A DNA stretch of 64,000 nt, taken from the NCBI GenBank assembly GCA_030681895.1, contig JAUXRI010000078.1, positions 1-64,000 of the forward strand. Reading direction: 5' to 3'. Source of the DNA: Myxococcales bacterium. GTDB lineage: Bacteria; Myxococcota; Myxococcia; Myxococcales; Myxococcaceae. The stretch's first letter is position 1; each line of letters opens with the position of its first letter. The position numbers and the translations under genes are program-made. Below the pieces are notes generated by a model. The model had not been told where the DNA came from and made no database searches. It was given only the letters and a program-made list of their open reading frames with translations. Positions 56,256-64,000 of the stretch are shown here, one piece after another.

Positions 56256-58214
56256 ATGTCGCATCAGTTCATCTCGAAGGTGAAGCGCACCCACTCGTGC
56301 GGAGCCCTGCGCGCCGCCGACATCGGCAAGGACGTCGTCTTGTTCGGCTGGGTGAACAACCGCCGCGATCACGGCGATCTGATCTTCATCGACCTGCGCG
56401 ACCGTGACGGGCTGACCCAGATCGTCTTCGACCCGTCGGTCTCGAAAGAGGCGCACGATCTCGCCGAGAAGCTGCGCTCCGAGTGGGTGATCGGCGTCGC
56501 CGCGAAGGTGCGCTCGCGCGGCATGCAGTGGTCGAAGAAGGAGAACAAGGAGATCCCCGCGACGAACCCGAACCTCGCGACCGGCGAGATCGAGGTCTAC
56601 GTGACCGCGATCGAGGTCTTCAACAAGTCCGAGACGCCGCCGTTCGAGATCAGCGAACACATCACCGCGAACGACGAGCTGCGCCTGCAGCACCGGTATC
56701 TCGATCTTCGAAGGCCGCCGCTGCAGAAGGCGCTCATCACGCGCGCGAAGATGAACGCCGCGACGCGCTCCTACTTCGTCGACAACGGCTTCCTCGAGCT
56801 CGAGACGCCCTTCATGGGTCGCTACACGCCGGGCGGCGCGCGGAACTTCCTCGTTCCTTCACGCCTCAACGCCGGCAAATTCTACGCGCTGGCCGAGTCG
56901 CCGCAGCTCTACAAGCAGCTGTTCATGGTCGCGGGCTTCGAGCGCTACTTCCAGATCGTGAAGTGCTTCCGCGACGAAGACCTGCGCCTCGATCGACAGC
57001 CCGAGTTCACGCAGATCGACATCGAGATGAGCTTCGTCGCGCAAGACGACGTCTTCACCGTGATCGAGGGCCTGCTCAAGAAGCTGTGGAAAGAGGTGCA
57101 CAACCTCGATTTGCCCACGCCGTTCCTCCGCATGGACTTCGACGAGTCGATGGCGAAGTACGGTAACGACAAGCCCGACCTGCGCTTCGGCATGCAGCAC
57201 ACGGTGCTCAACCCGATCATCGAGAAGTTCGGCGCCGAAGGTGGCGTCGGCCCGATGTGGGAGGCCCTGCAGGCGAAGGGACTCATCAAGGCGCTCGTCG
57301 TCTCTCCCGTCGCTCCCGGCCAGCACAACCCGAGCGTCGTGAAGGCGAAGGAAGAGGCGTTTCGCAAGGCGAACCCGAACCCGACGGCCAAGATGCCGCC
57401 GCCTCCGCACGAGCTGTCGCGCAAGGACATCGAGGAGCTCGAGAAGGACATCGTCAGCATGGGCGCCAAGGGCCTGGCGCGCGCGAAGATCGCCGAGAAC
57501 GGTGACTGGACGCAGGCGCCGCTGTTCAAGAACGCGAAGCCCGAGCTGCGGGCTGCGATCATCGAAGCGACCGGCGCGAAGCCTGGCGATCTGATCCTCT
57601 TCCAGTTCGGGCCAGAGTCGAAGGTGCAGATGGTGATGGCCAACCTGCGCGTGATGTTGGCCAAGCGCCTGTGGCTGATTCCCGAGTACGGCTCGGGCGG
57701 CGCCTGGAACTTCCTGTGGGTTGTGAACCCGCCGCTGTTCGAGTACGACGAAGAGTCGAAGACGTGGGCCGCCGCGCACCACGCCTTCACGCGCCCGCAC
57801 GACGAGCACCTCAAGTACCTGCAGCCCGAGTCGTTCGACCCGTCGAAGGTGTACTGCTACCGCTACGACGTGGTGCTCAACGGCTTCGAGATCGGCGGCG
57901 GCTCGATTCGGCTGCATGACCCGGCCACGCAGTCGCTCGTCTTCAAGGCGCTCGGCATCAGCGAAGAAGACGCGCGCTCGAAGTTCGGCTTCCTGCTCGA
58001 CGCGCTGAAGTACGGAGCGCCGCCGCACGGTGGCCTCGCGCTCGGCATGGACCGCCTGGCCTTCCTCATCACCGAGACCGAGTCGCTGCGTGACGTGATC
58101 CCGTTCCCGAAGACGCAGAAGGGCACCGACCTGATGACCGGCGCTCCGGGTGACGTGGACGAGAAGCAGCTGCGCGATTTGTACGTGAAGAGCACCCCGC
58201 CGCAGAAGGCGTGA
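56256..58214 (+). CDS. aspS: Aspartyl-tRNA synthetase
   Basis: 652 residues from ATG 56256, preceded by AGGAAGAG. The N-terminal OB fold (VVLFGWVNNRRDHGDLIFID) and the class II motifs are clear (motif 2 CFRDEDLRLDRQPEFTQI, motif 3 GLALGMDRL). The internal GAD domain carries an extra Pro/Lys-rich segment around residues 360-415, which makes it longer than the usual ~590. In bacteria lacking asparaginyl-tRNA synthetase it also charges tRNA-Asn. The stop is three bases from the convergent lysozyme gene. Confidence 0.96.
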   Translation: MSHQFISKVKRTHSCGALRAADIGKDVVLFGWVNNRRDHGDLIFIDLRDRDGLTQIVFDPSVSKEAHDLAEKLRSEWVIGVAAKVRSRGMQWSKKENKEIPATNPNLATGEIEVYVTAIEVFNKSETPPFEISEHITANDELRLQHRYLDLRRPPLQKALITRAKMNAATRSYFVDNGFLELETPFMGRYTPGGARNFLVPSRLNAGKFYALAESPQLYKQLFMVAGFERYFQIVKCFRDEDLRLDRQPEFTQIDIEMSFVAQDDVFTVIEGLLKKLWKEVHNLDLPTPFLRMDFDESMAKYGNDKPDLRFGMQHTVLNPIIEKFGAEGGVGPMWEALQAKGLIKALVVSPVAPGQHNPSVVKAKEEAFRKANPNPTAKMPPPPHELSRKDIEELEKDIVSMGAKGLARAKIAENGDWTQAPLFKNAKPELRAAIIEATGAKPGDLILFQFGPESKVQMVMANLRVMLAKRLWLIPEYGSGGAWNFLWVVNPPLFEYDEESKTWAAAHHAFTRPHDEHLKYLQPESFDPSKVYCYRYDVVLNGFEIGGGSIRLHDPATQSLVFKALGISEEDARSKFGFLLDALKYGAPPHGGLALGMDRLAFLITETESLRDVIPFPKTQKGTDLMTGAPGDVDEKQLRDLYVKSTPPQKA

Positions 58215-58217
58215 GGC

Positions 58218-58868
58218 TCAGCGAGCTGCGCCGCTCAATGTGTCGAGGGCGGCGCGGTCACCGCTGAACACGTCGAGATCGACCGGGCCCTCGATGCCCG
58301 GCACGCGGCCCGCGGGGTCGAACTGCCAGAAGGCCCACGGCCCGGTGGGCGGGCGCGCGATGGAGCGGATCCACAACTGCCGGTCGAGGCCCCCAAGGAT
58401 CTCCGCCGCGGCATCTGGGGTCGTGTAGACGACGACCGTCGAGCCCGTCGCGAGCTCGACGTCACTCAGCCATCGCTCGAGCTGTTGCCTGATGTCGGCT
58501 GGCGGTGGTGGCGTGCGGCAGTTGCCGACGAACTCGACGTCGACGGCTGGTGGGAGGCTTCGTGGCACGCCACGGATGCTCTCGAGAAAGTTCGCCGCCT
58601 GCTCGGCGCCCGGACGGCAGAAGGTGAAGAAGTGGTACGGGCCCGTCGCGAGGCCAGCCAGCTGAGCCGCAGTGGCGTTCGCGCGGAAACGCACGTCCCG
58701 CACGTCGCCGCCCTCCGTCGCCTTCACCCACGCGAAGTGCACGCCCGCGTCGGCCACGGTCGGCCAGTCGATGACGCCGTTGTGGTGTGACACGTCGACG
58801 CCGTGAACGGCGTAGCGCGCGGGGAACTCTGGGGCGCGCGAGACCGCGGGCCTGGTGCACCCGACCAC
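58218..58868 (-). CDS. GH25-type lysozyme (probable lipoprotein; true start likely upstream)
   Basis: 216 residues from GTG 58868. The GH25 fold is clear: HGVDVSHHNGVIDWPTV, AWVKATEGGDV, GPYHFFTFCRPG, LPPAVDVEFVG, with catalytic Asp and Glu in DVSHH and VDVE. It cleaves peptidoglycan. In frame upstream reads LPWVLGFVAASVVGC, a signal peptide with lipobox, but only CTG 58916 or ATT 58919 could start it. ATT would overlap the upstream stop. So a non-AUG-type start giving a lipoprotein is likely. Third gene of the PAD operon. Confidence 0.88.
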   Translation of the reverse strand: MVGCTRPAVSRAPEFPARYAVHGVDVSHHNGVIDWPTVADAGVHFAWVKATEGGDVRDVRFRANATAAQLAGLATGPYHFFTFCRPGAEQAANFLESIRGVPRSLPPAVDVEFVGNCRTPPPPADIRQQLERWLSDVELATGSTVVVYTTPDAAAEILGGLDRQLWIRSIARPPTGPWAFWQFDPAGRVPGIEGPVDLDVFSGDRAALDTLSGAAR

Positions 58869-58918
58869 GGAGGCCGCGACGAACCCCAGAACCCAGGGCA
58901 GCCGTGAGTCGTTCAGAA

Positions 58919-59800
58919 TCAGCGCGTCTTCGCCATCAACGCGTCGACCGCGGCGGGATCCTTCACGCGGACCTGTGCCAACAACACCTTCGTCTCGGGC
59001 GCGTTGACGACGAGGATCGCGTCAGACGCCTGCTGGCGAACGTTGCCTGACGCCTCGGAGAAGAGCTTCACGAGCGCTCCGGCCGCGATGGCGCGCAGCT
59101 GCGCGACTTCGGCCTTCACAGGTGCTCCGGCGGGCGTCTCGAGCGCCCACTCATTGCCGATCACCGACAACGACTTCACCAGGGCCAGCTGCTCTTTCTC
59201 GAACGTGCTCAGGCTGAGCTGCTTCGCCAGGAAGCCGGCGACCGACACGCGACGGCACGAGCCCATGCCCGCCAACACGGCCTCACGAGCCGAGCCACGA
59301 TGCGAGTCGGCCGACGCGATCAACGCTTTCGCCGCTCCATCAGTGCCGAGCCGGCCGAGGCCGTCAGCCGCCGAACGAAGCACCTCGGGCGACGACTCCA
59401 CGGCGAGCGCCGCGATCAACACCGCTTCCGTCTTCACGTCGCGCCGCGCGCCGAGGGCCTCGAGCAGGCCGCTCTGCCACGCGATGTGCGCCGACGTCGG
59501 CAGCGTCTCGTCGAGCGCGCCGTCGAAGGCAATTGCATCAGCCAGTGCCCACGTCGCGTCGGGAATCGAGTTGAGCCGCGGCGTCACCGGCGCGAAGCGG
59601 CCACGCTTGTTCGCGTCGAGAGCCGCCATCTGCGCGCGCACCTGAGCGACCGCGACGAACGCCTGCGGGTTTGCCTTCTTCGCCGCCGCGATCTCCCGCT
59701 GGAGCGTCGCCAGCTGCGCCCCCGACACCTTCACGTCGAGCGCGCCCTTCGCCAACACCACCTGCGCCACCAGCACCGTCACGAGTCCGAGCGTCTTCAC
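58919..59800 (-). CDS. Exported HEAT-repeat-like protein
   Basis: 293 residues from GTG 59800, which overlaps the upstream PAD stop as GTGA. Signal peptide (VTVLVAQVVLAKG). About residues 90-290 show helical pairs of HEAT/PBS-lyase type (RSAADGLGRLGTDGAAKAL and REAVLAGMGSCRRVSVAGFL). Such repeats bind proteins. Coupled between the PAD and lysozyme genes, it may present or retain them at the envelope; that is inference. Confidence 0.7.
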   Translation of the reverse strand: MKTLGLVTVLVAQVVLAKGALDVKVSGAQLATLQREIAAAKKANPQAFVAVAQVRAQMAALDANKRGRFAPVTPRLNSIPDATWALADAIAFDGALDETLPTSAHIAWQSGLLEALGARRDVKTEAVLIAALAVESSPEVLRSAADGLGRLGTDGAAKALIASADSHRGSAREAVLAGMGSCRRVSVAGFLAKQLSLSTFEKEQLALVKSLSVIGNEWALETPAGAPVKAEVAQLRAIAAGALVKLFSEASGNVRQQASDAILVVNAPETKVLLAQVRVKDPAAVDALMAKTR

Positions 59801-61650
59801 GGCGTCACCTCCCACCACTTCGTCGAAGGAATCGCGCGCATCGCGTTCGTCCCACAGTGAACTTCACCGGCCATGCGGTGGTACAGGTTCCAGTCGTCGA
59901 CGAACCGAATCGTGTAGCCGTACGGCGCCAGCGCGTCTTCGAGCTGCTTCTTGAACAGGTCCTTCCCGTCGATGATCGGCCCATGCGGGTCGGGCACCGC
60001 GAGCGTCTTGTCGTCGATCACGAACAGGTTCACCGTGCCCACCTGATGGGCGAGCGAGGTACCTTGAACGTCTTCGTGCAGGAACGGCACCTTGACGATC
60101 TCGGCGTCGGTGATGCCGGTCTCGCGCTTGAGGATCGCGACCTGCTCGTCGACCTTCACGGCGGCTTCGGCGCTCGCCTGCATGACGCCCGTGTTCGCGA
60201 GCAACCGGCTGATCGTCGTCTCGGCGGGCGGCTCGTTGCCCATCTCGTCGACCCAGTTCTTCCCGACGAACATTCGCGTCGCGCCGTTGCCGCGCATCAC
60301 CTCCGCCTCGAGCATCTGCTTCGCGAGGCGTGCGTCATTCGCCAGCATGATCCAGCCGCGCGGCGTGTTGGCCTTGAGGAACGTGACCGTCTCGTCGACG
60401 TGGCCCACCAACAGCCATGAGGTGTCGATGTTGACGGAGGGCTCCTGGTACTTCTGGGCCTCGGTCATCGAGACGAAGCTCTGGTCGGGCGCGAACCCTC
60501 GAACGCTCCCGCGCAGCACGCGGCCGAGCGACCACTGCTTCGTGCCCTGCGTGTACGGGGGAATCGTCTCGAAGTTGCCGAACGAGTTGAGCGACTGGGT
60601 GTCGCCGTCGGTCTGCAGATCGATCTGCTGAATGCCCGCGACGTCTTTGCCGCGGAACCGGGTGAAGACGATTCGGCCGGCAGCCCGCATCGGGAAGTTC
60701 CGATCGAACGGGTTCTCGATGTTCGCCGAGCGGAAGAACACCCGCATCACGCGCTGCGCGCCGTTGGGCCCCGGCATCGACATGTACCCGGTCTCGAAGA
60801 AGTCCTGCGTCCACTGATCTTCGACGGCCGGAGCGACGAGCGTCATGTTCGGGCTCGCGGCAGCCACCGCGGCGCGCACGTCGGTGACGAACTGCGCAGA
60901 GTCGGGGTCGCGCTGCACTGCCGAGGCGTAGGCCGTCTCGACCGGCAGCAGGTGGTGCGACGTCAGCACCGGCGCGACGCGCAGCCGCACGGTGTCGCTG
61001 TACGTGCCGGGCTTCCAGTACTTCTGCTCTGGCACCACGACCTGCAGGGTGACGTCGACGATGCCGTCCCACTTCGTGGTGTCGCGGACGATGTCCTTGG
61101 CTTCGATCGAGATCGACAGGCCAGCCTGCAGGTCGGCGAGCGCGAGGGGCAGGGCAGGGTCGAGCACGTGCCAGGCGTCTCCGGCGTGACGGAAGAGGCG
61201 CACGTTGTCGGCGATGTTCTGGTCGATCACCAGTCGGGTGACGGTCCCCGCAGGAGCCTGAGGCCACGCCTTGATGGCGAGCGGCGCGAGATCGGCGGCG
61301 TCGTCGTCGCCGTTCACGATCTCGTCGGTGCCGTCGTTGCAGTTCGGCAGGGTGAGATCGCTCAGCTGGCGGCCAGCGGAGTCGGTGCCCCGGCATCGGC
61401 CCGAGTCATCGTCGATGTTGGCGAGAAAGATCGCCCCGTGGGTCGCGTCCCAGGTGTCTTCGTTCGTGTCTTCGGCCTCGAGCTCCAGCTCGAGCGTGCC
61501 GTTGCGGTTCACGTCGGCCCGCAGATCGATGGGCGGCGTGCCCGGGAGAATCGTCACCGTCTTCGTGTCCCCCTCGAGGCGCTCCGTCGGCTTTTCGCAC
61601 GAGCAGGTGAGCACCACCGCGACCACTGCCAGCAACGTCTTTGGTGACAT
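59797..61650 (-). CDS. Secreted protein-arginine deiminase (vertebrate PAD type), lipoprotein
   Basis: 617 residues from ATG 61650. Lipobox-like VLTCSC (13-18). A Ca-binding-like DVNRNGT loop (46-52) occurs early. The C-terminal PAD domain has every catalytic residue: Asp283 in WTQDFFETGY, His417 and Asp419 in VGHVDE, Cys599 in GEVHCGTN, and SFGNFE; the ending KWWEVTP matches human PAD4 as I recall it. The enzyme converts peptidyl-Arg to citrulline with Ca2+. It is not the shorter Porphyromonas PPAD/arginine-deiminase type. It heads an operon with HEAT-like and lysozyme genes. Confidence 0.93.
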   Translation of the reverse strand: MSPKTLLAVVAVVLTCSCEKPTERLEGDTKTVTILPGTPPIDLRADVNRNGTLELELEAEDTNEDTWDATHGAIFLANIDDDSGRCRGTDSAGRQLSDLTLPNCNDGTDEIVNGDDDAADLAPLAIKAWPQAPAGTVTRLVIDQNIADNVRLFRHAGDAWHVLDPALPLALADLQAGLSISIEAKDIVRDTTKWDGIVDVTLQVVVPEQKYWKPGTYSDTVRLRVAPVLTSHHLLPVETAYASAVQRDPDSAQFVTDVRAAVAAASPNMTLVAPAVEDQWTQDFFETGYMSMPGPNGAQRVMRVFFRSANIENPFDRNFPMRAAGRIVFTRFRGKDVAGIQQIDLQTDGDTQSLNSFGNFETIPPYTQGTKQWSLGRVLRGSVRGFAPDQSFVSMTEAQKYQEPSVNIDTSWLLVGHVDETVTFLKANTPRGWIMLANDARLAKQMLEAEVMRGNGATRMFVGKNWVDEMGNEPPAETTISRLLANTGVMQASAEAAVKVDEQVAILKRETGITDAEIVKVPFLHEDVQGTSLAHQVGTVNLFVIDDKTLAVPDPHGPIIDGKDLFKKQLEDALAPYGYTIRFVDDWNLYHRMAGEVHCGTNAMRAIPSTKWWEVTP

Positions 61651-61786
61651 CGATACTCCGTGTTCGGCCGGGCCCGAAGAGGCGCACGGCGTAGCCCACA
61701 TCTCTGCTGCGCCACAAGGCGACGCCCCGACGCAGAGCATCAGGATTTCTCAGAACTCGGGAGTCGCCGCGGTTAGACCCTCCTCC

Positions 61787-63136
61787 ATGCCGACCTTCGT
61801 CCAGCGCAGTGAGATGCCGGTGTCGTCAGACGAGCTCTTCGCGTGGCACGAGCGGCCGGGCGCGTTCGAGCGCCTCAACCCACCGTTCGATCCCGTCGAG
61901 ATCGAGGAGCGCACCGGGGGGCTCGAGGTCGGCTCCCGTACGGTGATTCGCGCGAAGGTGGGCCCGGTGACGCAGCGCTGGATCGCGGAGCACACGGCCT
62001 ACGAGAAGGGCGTGCTCTTTCGCGACGAGATGCGCAGCGGGCCCTTCTCGAAGTGGGTGCACACGCACCAGTTCCAGCCGGTGACGAAGGACTCGAGCGT
62101 GCTCAACGATGAGATCGACTACGAGCTGCCGATGGGGGCGGTGGGCGCGCTGTTCGGAGGCGGCTTCGCGAAGGGCAAGCTCGACGCGGCGTTCCGGTAT
62201 CGCCACGCCATCACGAAGGCTGATCTCGAGCGGCACGCGAGGTTCGCCGCGGCGCCCAGGCTCACGATTGCGGTGACCGGAGCGAGCGGGCTGTTGGCCT
62301 CGTCGCTCATCCCCTTCCTCACCACGGGCGGGCACACCGTTCGCCCGGTGAAACGAAAAGGCGAGACGCTCGACGCGGCGGCCATCGACGGAGCCGACGT
62401 CGTCATTCACCTCGCGGGCGCAGGTGTCGCCGATGAGCGATGGACTCCGGAGCGCAAACGGCTGCTCGTCGACAGCCGGGTCGCGTACACGCGCCAGCTC
62501 ATCGACGCGATGCGGGCAGCGAAGCGGCCGCCGAAGGTGCTCATCAGCGGCTCGGCCGTCGGCATCTACGGAGATCGTGGTGACGAGGTGCTGACCGAGG
62601 CCTCGAAGGTGGGCGACCGCGGGCCCGACGGCGCGGCGTTTCTCGCGGGGCTGTGCATCGACTGGGAGACCGAGGCGCGCGCAGCCGAGGCGTTGGGAAC
62701 GCGCGTGGTGCTGGTGCGCATCGGAGTCGTGATGACGGCGAACGGCGGCGCGCTGGCGAAGCTGCTGACCCCGTTCAAGGCCGGCGCGGGTGGCCCGACC
62801 GGCCCCGGCACCCAGTGGATGTCGTGGATCTCGAGCGAGGATCTCATCGGCGTCATCCACCACGCGGCGATGACCCAATCGGTGTCAGGAGTCGTGAACG
62901 CCGTCGCGCCGAACCCGGTCACCTCGAAGGGCTTCGCGCAGGCGCTCGGCCACGTGCTCTCACGGCCGTCGATCGCGCCTCTGCCGTCATTCGCGCTCAA
63001 GGCGATGTTCGGTGAGATGGCCGAGGCGACGATCCTCGCGGGCGCGAAGGTGATGCCCGAGGCGCTCGTGCGCTCAGGCTTTCAGTTCCTGCATCCCCAG
63101 CTCGAAGACGCGTTGCGCTTCACGCTGGGCCGGTGA
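61787..63136 (+). CDS. SRPBCC-like plus TIGR01777 NAD(P)-epimerase fusion
   Basis: 449 residues from ATG 61787. The first ~150 residues resemble the START/SRPBCC domain often fused to this family (ERLNPPFDPVEIEERTGGLE and GPFSKWVHTHQFQP). The SDR-type NAD(P)-binding domain starts at GASGLLA (165-171) with HLAGAGVADERW and SGSAVGIYGDRGDE; the C-terminus is DUF1731-like (FQFLHPQLEDALRFTLG). Members (YfcH-like) are of unclear substrate. Divergent from PAD, convergent with the next gene. Confidence 0.88.
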   Translation: MPTFVQRSEMPVSSDELFAWHERPGAFERLNPPFDPVEIEERTGGLEVGSRTVIRAKVGPVTQRWIAEHTAYEKGVLFRDEMRSGPFSKWVHTHQFQPVTKDSSVLNDEIDYELPMGAVGALFGGGFAKGKLDAAFRYRHAITKADLERHARFAAAPRLTIAVTGASGLLASSLIPFLTTGGHTVRPVKRKGETLDAAAIDGADVVIHLAGAGVADERWTPERKRLLVDSRVAYTRQLIDAMRAAKRPPKVLISGSAVGIYGDRGDEVLTEASKVGDRGPDGAAFLAGLCIDWETEARAAEALGTRVVLVRIGVVMTANGGALAKLLTPFKAGAGGPTGPGTQWMSWISSEDLIGVIHHAAMTQSVSGVVNAVAPNPVTSKGFAQALGHVLSRPSIAPLPSFALKAMFGEMAEATILAGAKVMPEALVRSGFQFLHPQLEDALRFTLGR

Positions 63137-63138
63137 TG

Positions 63139-64000
63139 TCAGGGACAGCCTGCGTCGAGGGCGGGCAGGGGGCTCAAGATGACTTGCGGCCCGATGCTGC
63201 AGGTCGCCGCGCCGCGGAAGAAGAGCCGGCCCGATGAGCCACCGCCGCCGCCGCCGTTCGTGTTGTTCTCGCCGTTCGTCGGCGCCGACGTGAAGCCACC
63301 GGTGCCGCCGCTGCCGCCGAGCGGAGGGCCACCCGTGCCGCCCGGAGCGCCGGCCGCTGCGTCGGTCAGGCCATCGCTGCCCGGGTTGCCAGTGAAGAGG
63401 TCCCCACCTTCGCCCCCGCCACCTCCATTGGCAGTGATGGCGCCGCCCGAGATCGTGAGCTCGTGCGCTTCGAGCATGATGAGCCCTCCAGAGCCGCCAC
63501 CGTTGCCCGCCGCTGCGAACACTCCACCGCGGCCACCTTCGCCCGGCGCAGCGATTCGCCCATTGATGGCCATCGTTCCCGCGGCCGAGATCTGCACAGC
63601 GCCTCCACCTGGCGCCGCTCCAGCCGACTGATTGCCGCCGCGCCCACCGGAGCACCCGCCCCGCAGTGGAGACGCCGTCGAATTGGGCTCGACGGCGCCG
63701 CCAACAGCGCCGTTGGTCAAGCCGTCGCCGCCCGCGCCTCCGACGGTCGAGAACCCGGCGCCGCTCCCGCCGGAGCTCCTTGCGAACGACGTCGTGCCGT
63801 CTCGTCCGGCGCTCGAGGTGCACAGCGCTGCGCCCGACTTCGAGATCATCTGGCCCGTGATCGACACGTCTCCGAACACCGCGAAGATGACCGGCTTGTT
63901 TCCAATCAGCGTGAGGCCGGCATCCGAGCTGATCGTCAGCCCCGACATCGAGACCAACACCGCGTCGAGCCCGCCGTCCTGCTTGATGATCGACGCCTCG
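63139..64000 (-). CDS. Gly-rich surface protein, N-terminal part outside the window
   Basis: Reading frame open to the window edge (in-frame residues EASIIKQDGGLDA precede the GTG at 63960), so the 5' end lies beyond 64000. At least 286 residues. Sequence is almost half Gly/Ser/Ala with strand-turn units (GGGAVQISAAGTMAINGRIAA, SGGLIMLEAHELTIS, GGGSSGRLFFRGAATC), the outline of a beta-helix adhesin or filament protein. Ends PALDAGCP. Its stop lies two bases from the convergent epimerase gene. Confidence 0.7.
   Translation of the reverse strand, partial: EASIIKQDGGLDAVLVSMSGLTISSDAGLTLIGNKPVIFAVFGDVSITGQMISKSGAALCTSSAGRDGTTSFARSSGGSGAGFSTVGGAGGDGLTNGAVGGAVEPNSTASPLRGGCSGGRGGNQSAGAAPGGGAVQISAAGTMAINGRIAAPGEGGRGGVFAAAGNGGGSGGLIMLEAHELTISGGAITANGGGGGEGGDLFTGNPGSDGLTDAAAGAPGGTGGPPLGGSGGTGGFTSAPTNGENNTNGGGGGGSSGRLFFRGAATCSIGPQVILSPLPALDAGCP

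Overview
The window looks like chromosome of a myxobacterium (order Myxococcales). The evidence is very high GC with strongly GC-biased third codon positions, a CdnL/CarD-family protein of myxobacterial type, two secreted proteases ending in a MYXO-CTERM-like tail (Cys, hydrophobic helix, Arg cluster), Cys-rich lipoproteins with Gly/Ser/Thr linkers, and many large secreted proteins of unknown role. I do not name a species. No rRNA, tRNA, CRISPR array, insertion sequence or prophage is visible; the region is tightly packed with genes.

Layout. 1-6.9 kb (+): the 3' part of an S1-domain gene, then a secreted TPR protein, MoxR ATPase, DUF58 protein, an unknown protein and a receiver-like/HDOD protein. 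6.9-9.2 kb (-): small membrane protein, glycosyltransferase and VanW-family protein (coupled by GTGA). 9.3-14.2 kb (+): dnaE and a TolA-like coiled-coil membrane protein. 14.2-20.0 kb: Sel1-like protein, a 1003-residue Cys-rich surface protein, and ComEC convergent with it. 20.1-24.6 kb: cdnL with a clear terminator, a membrane protein, an FHA-TM-repeat protein and cysS. 24.6-27.5 kb (-): two coupled trypsin-like MYXO-CTERM proteases. 27.8-29.6 kb (+): an SsnA-like amidohydrolase followed by a peroxiredoxin whose peroxidatic Cys codon is TGA, with a SECIS-like hairpin after it. 29.7-35.6 kb: second Cys-rich lipoprotein, fatty-acid desaturase, M50 metalloprotease, dihydrouridine synthase and a stand-alone MshEN protein.

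35.6-41.8 kb (-): small exported proteins, a PaaK-like adenylate-forming ligase one base after a 73-residue repeat peptide, and a coupled NapH-like/NapG-like/molybdopterin oxidoreductase operon. 41.9-43.7 kb (+): recJ. 43.8-56.1 kb (-): three giant paralogous lipoproteins with lamin-tail and nidogen-like segments, an outer-membrane barrel candidate and an HExxH lipoprotein. 56.3-58.2 kb (+): aspS. 58.2-61.7 kb (-): a secreted protein-arginine deiminase of the vertebrate PAD type, in one operon with a HEAT-like protein and a GH25 lysozyme. 61.8-63.1 kb (+): TIGR01777-type epimerase. The window ends inside a Gly-rich surface protein gene (-).

The strongest novel signals are (1) the candidate selenocysteine peroxiredoxin with its SsnA-like neighbour, (2) the lipoprotein PAD with an intact catalytic tetrad, (3) the repeat-peptide/ligase pair, and (4) the trio of giant lipoproteins. 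Translational coupling by 4-base ATGA/GTGA overlaps recurs in seven places, so the operon calls are well supported.
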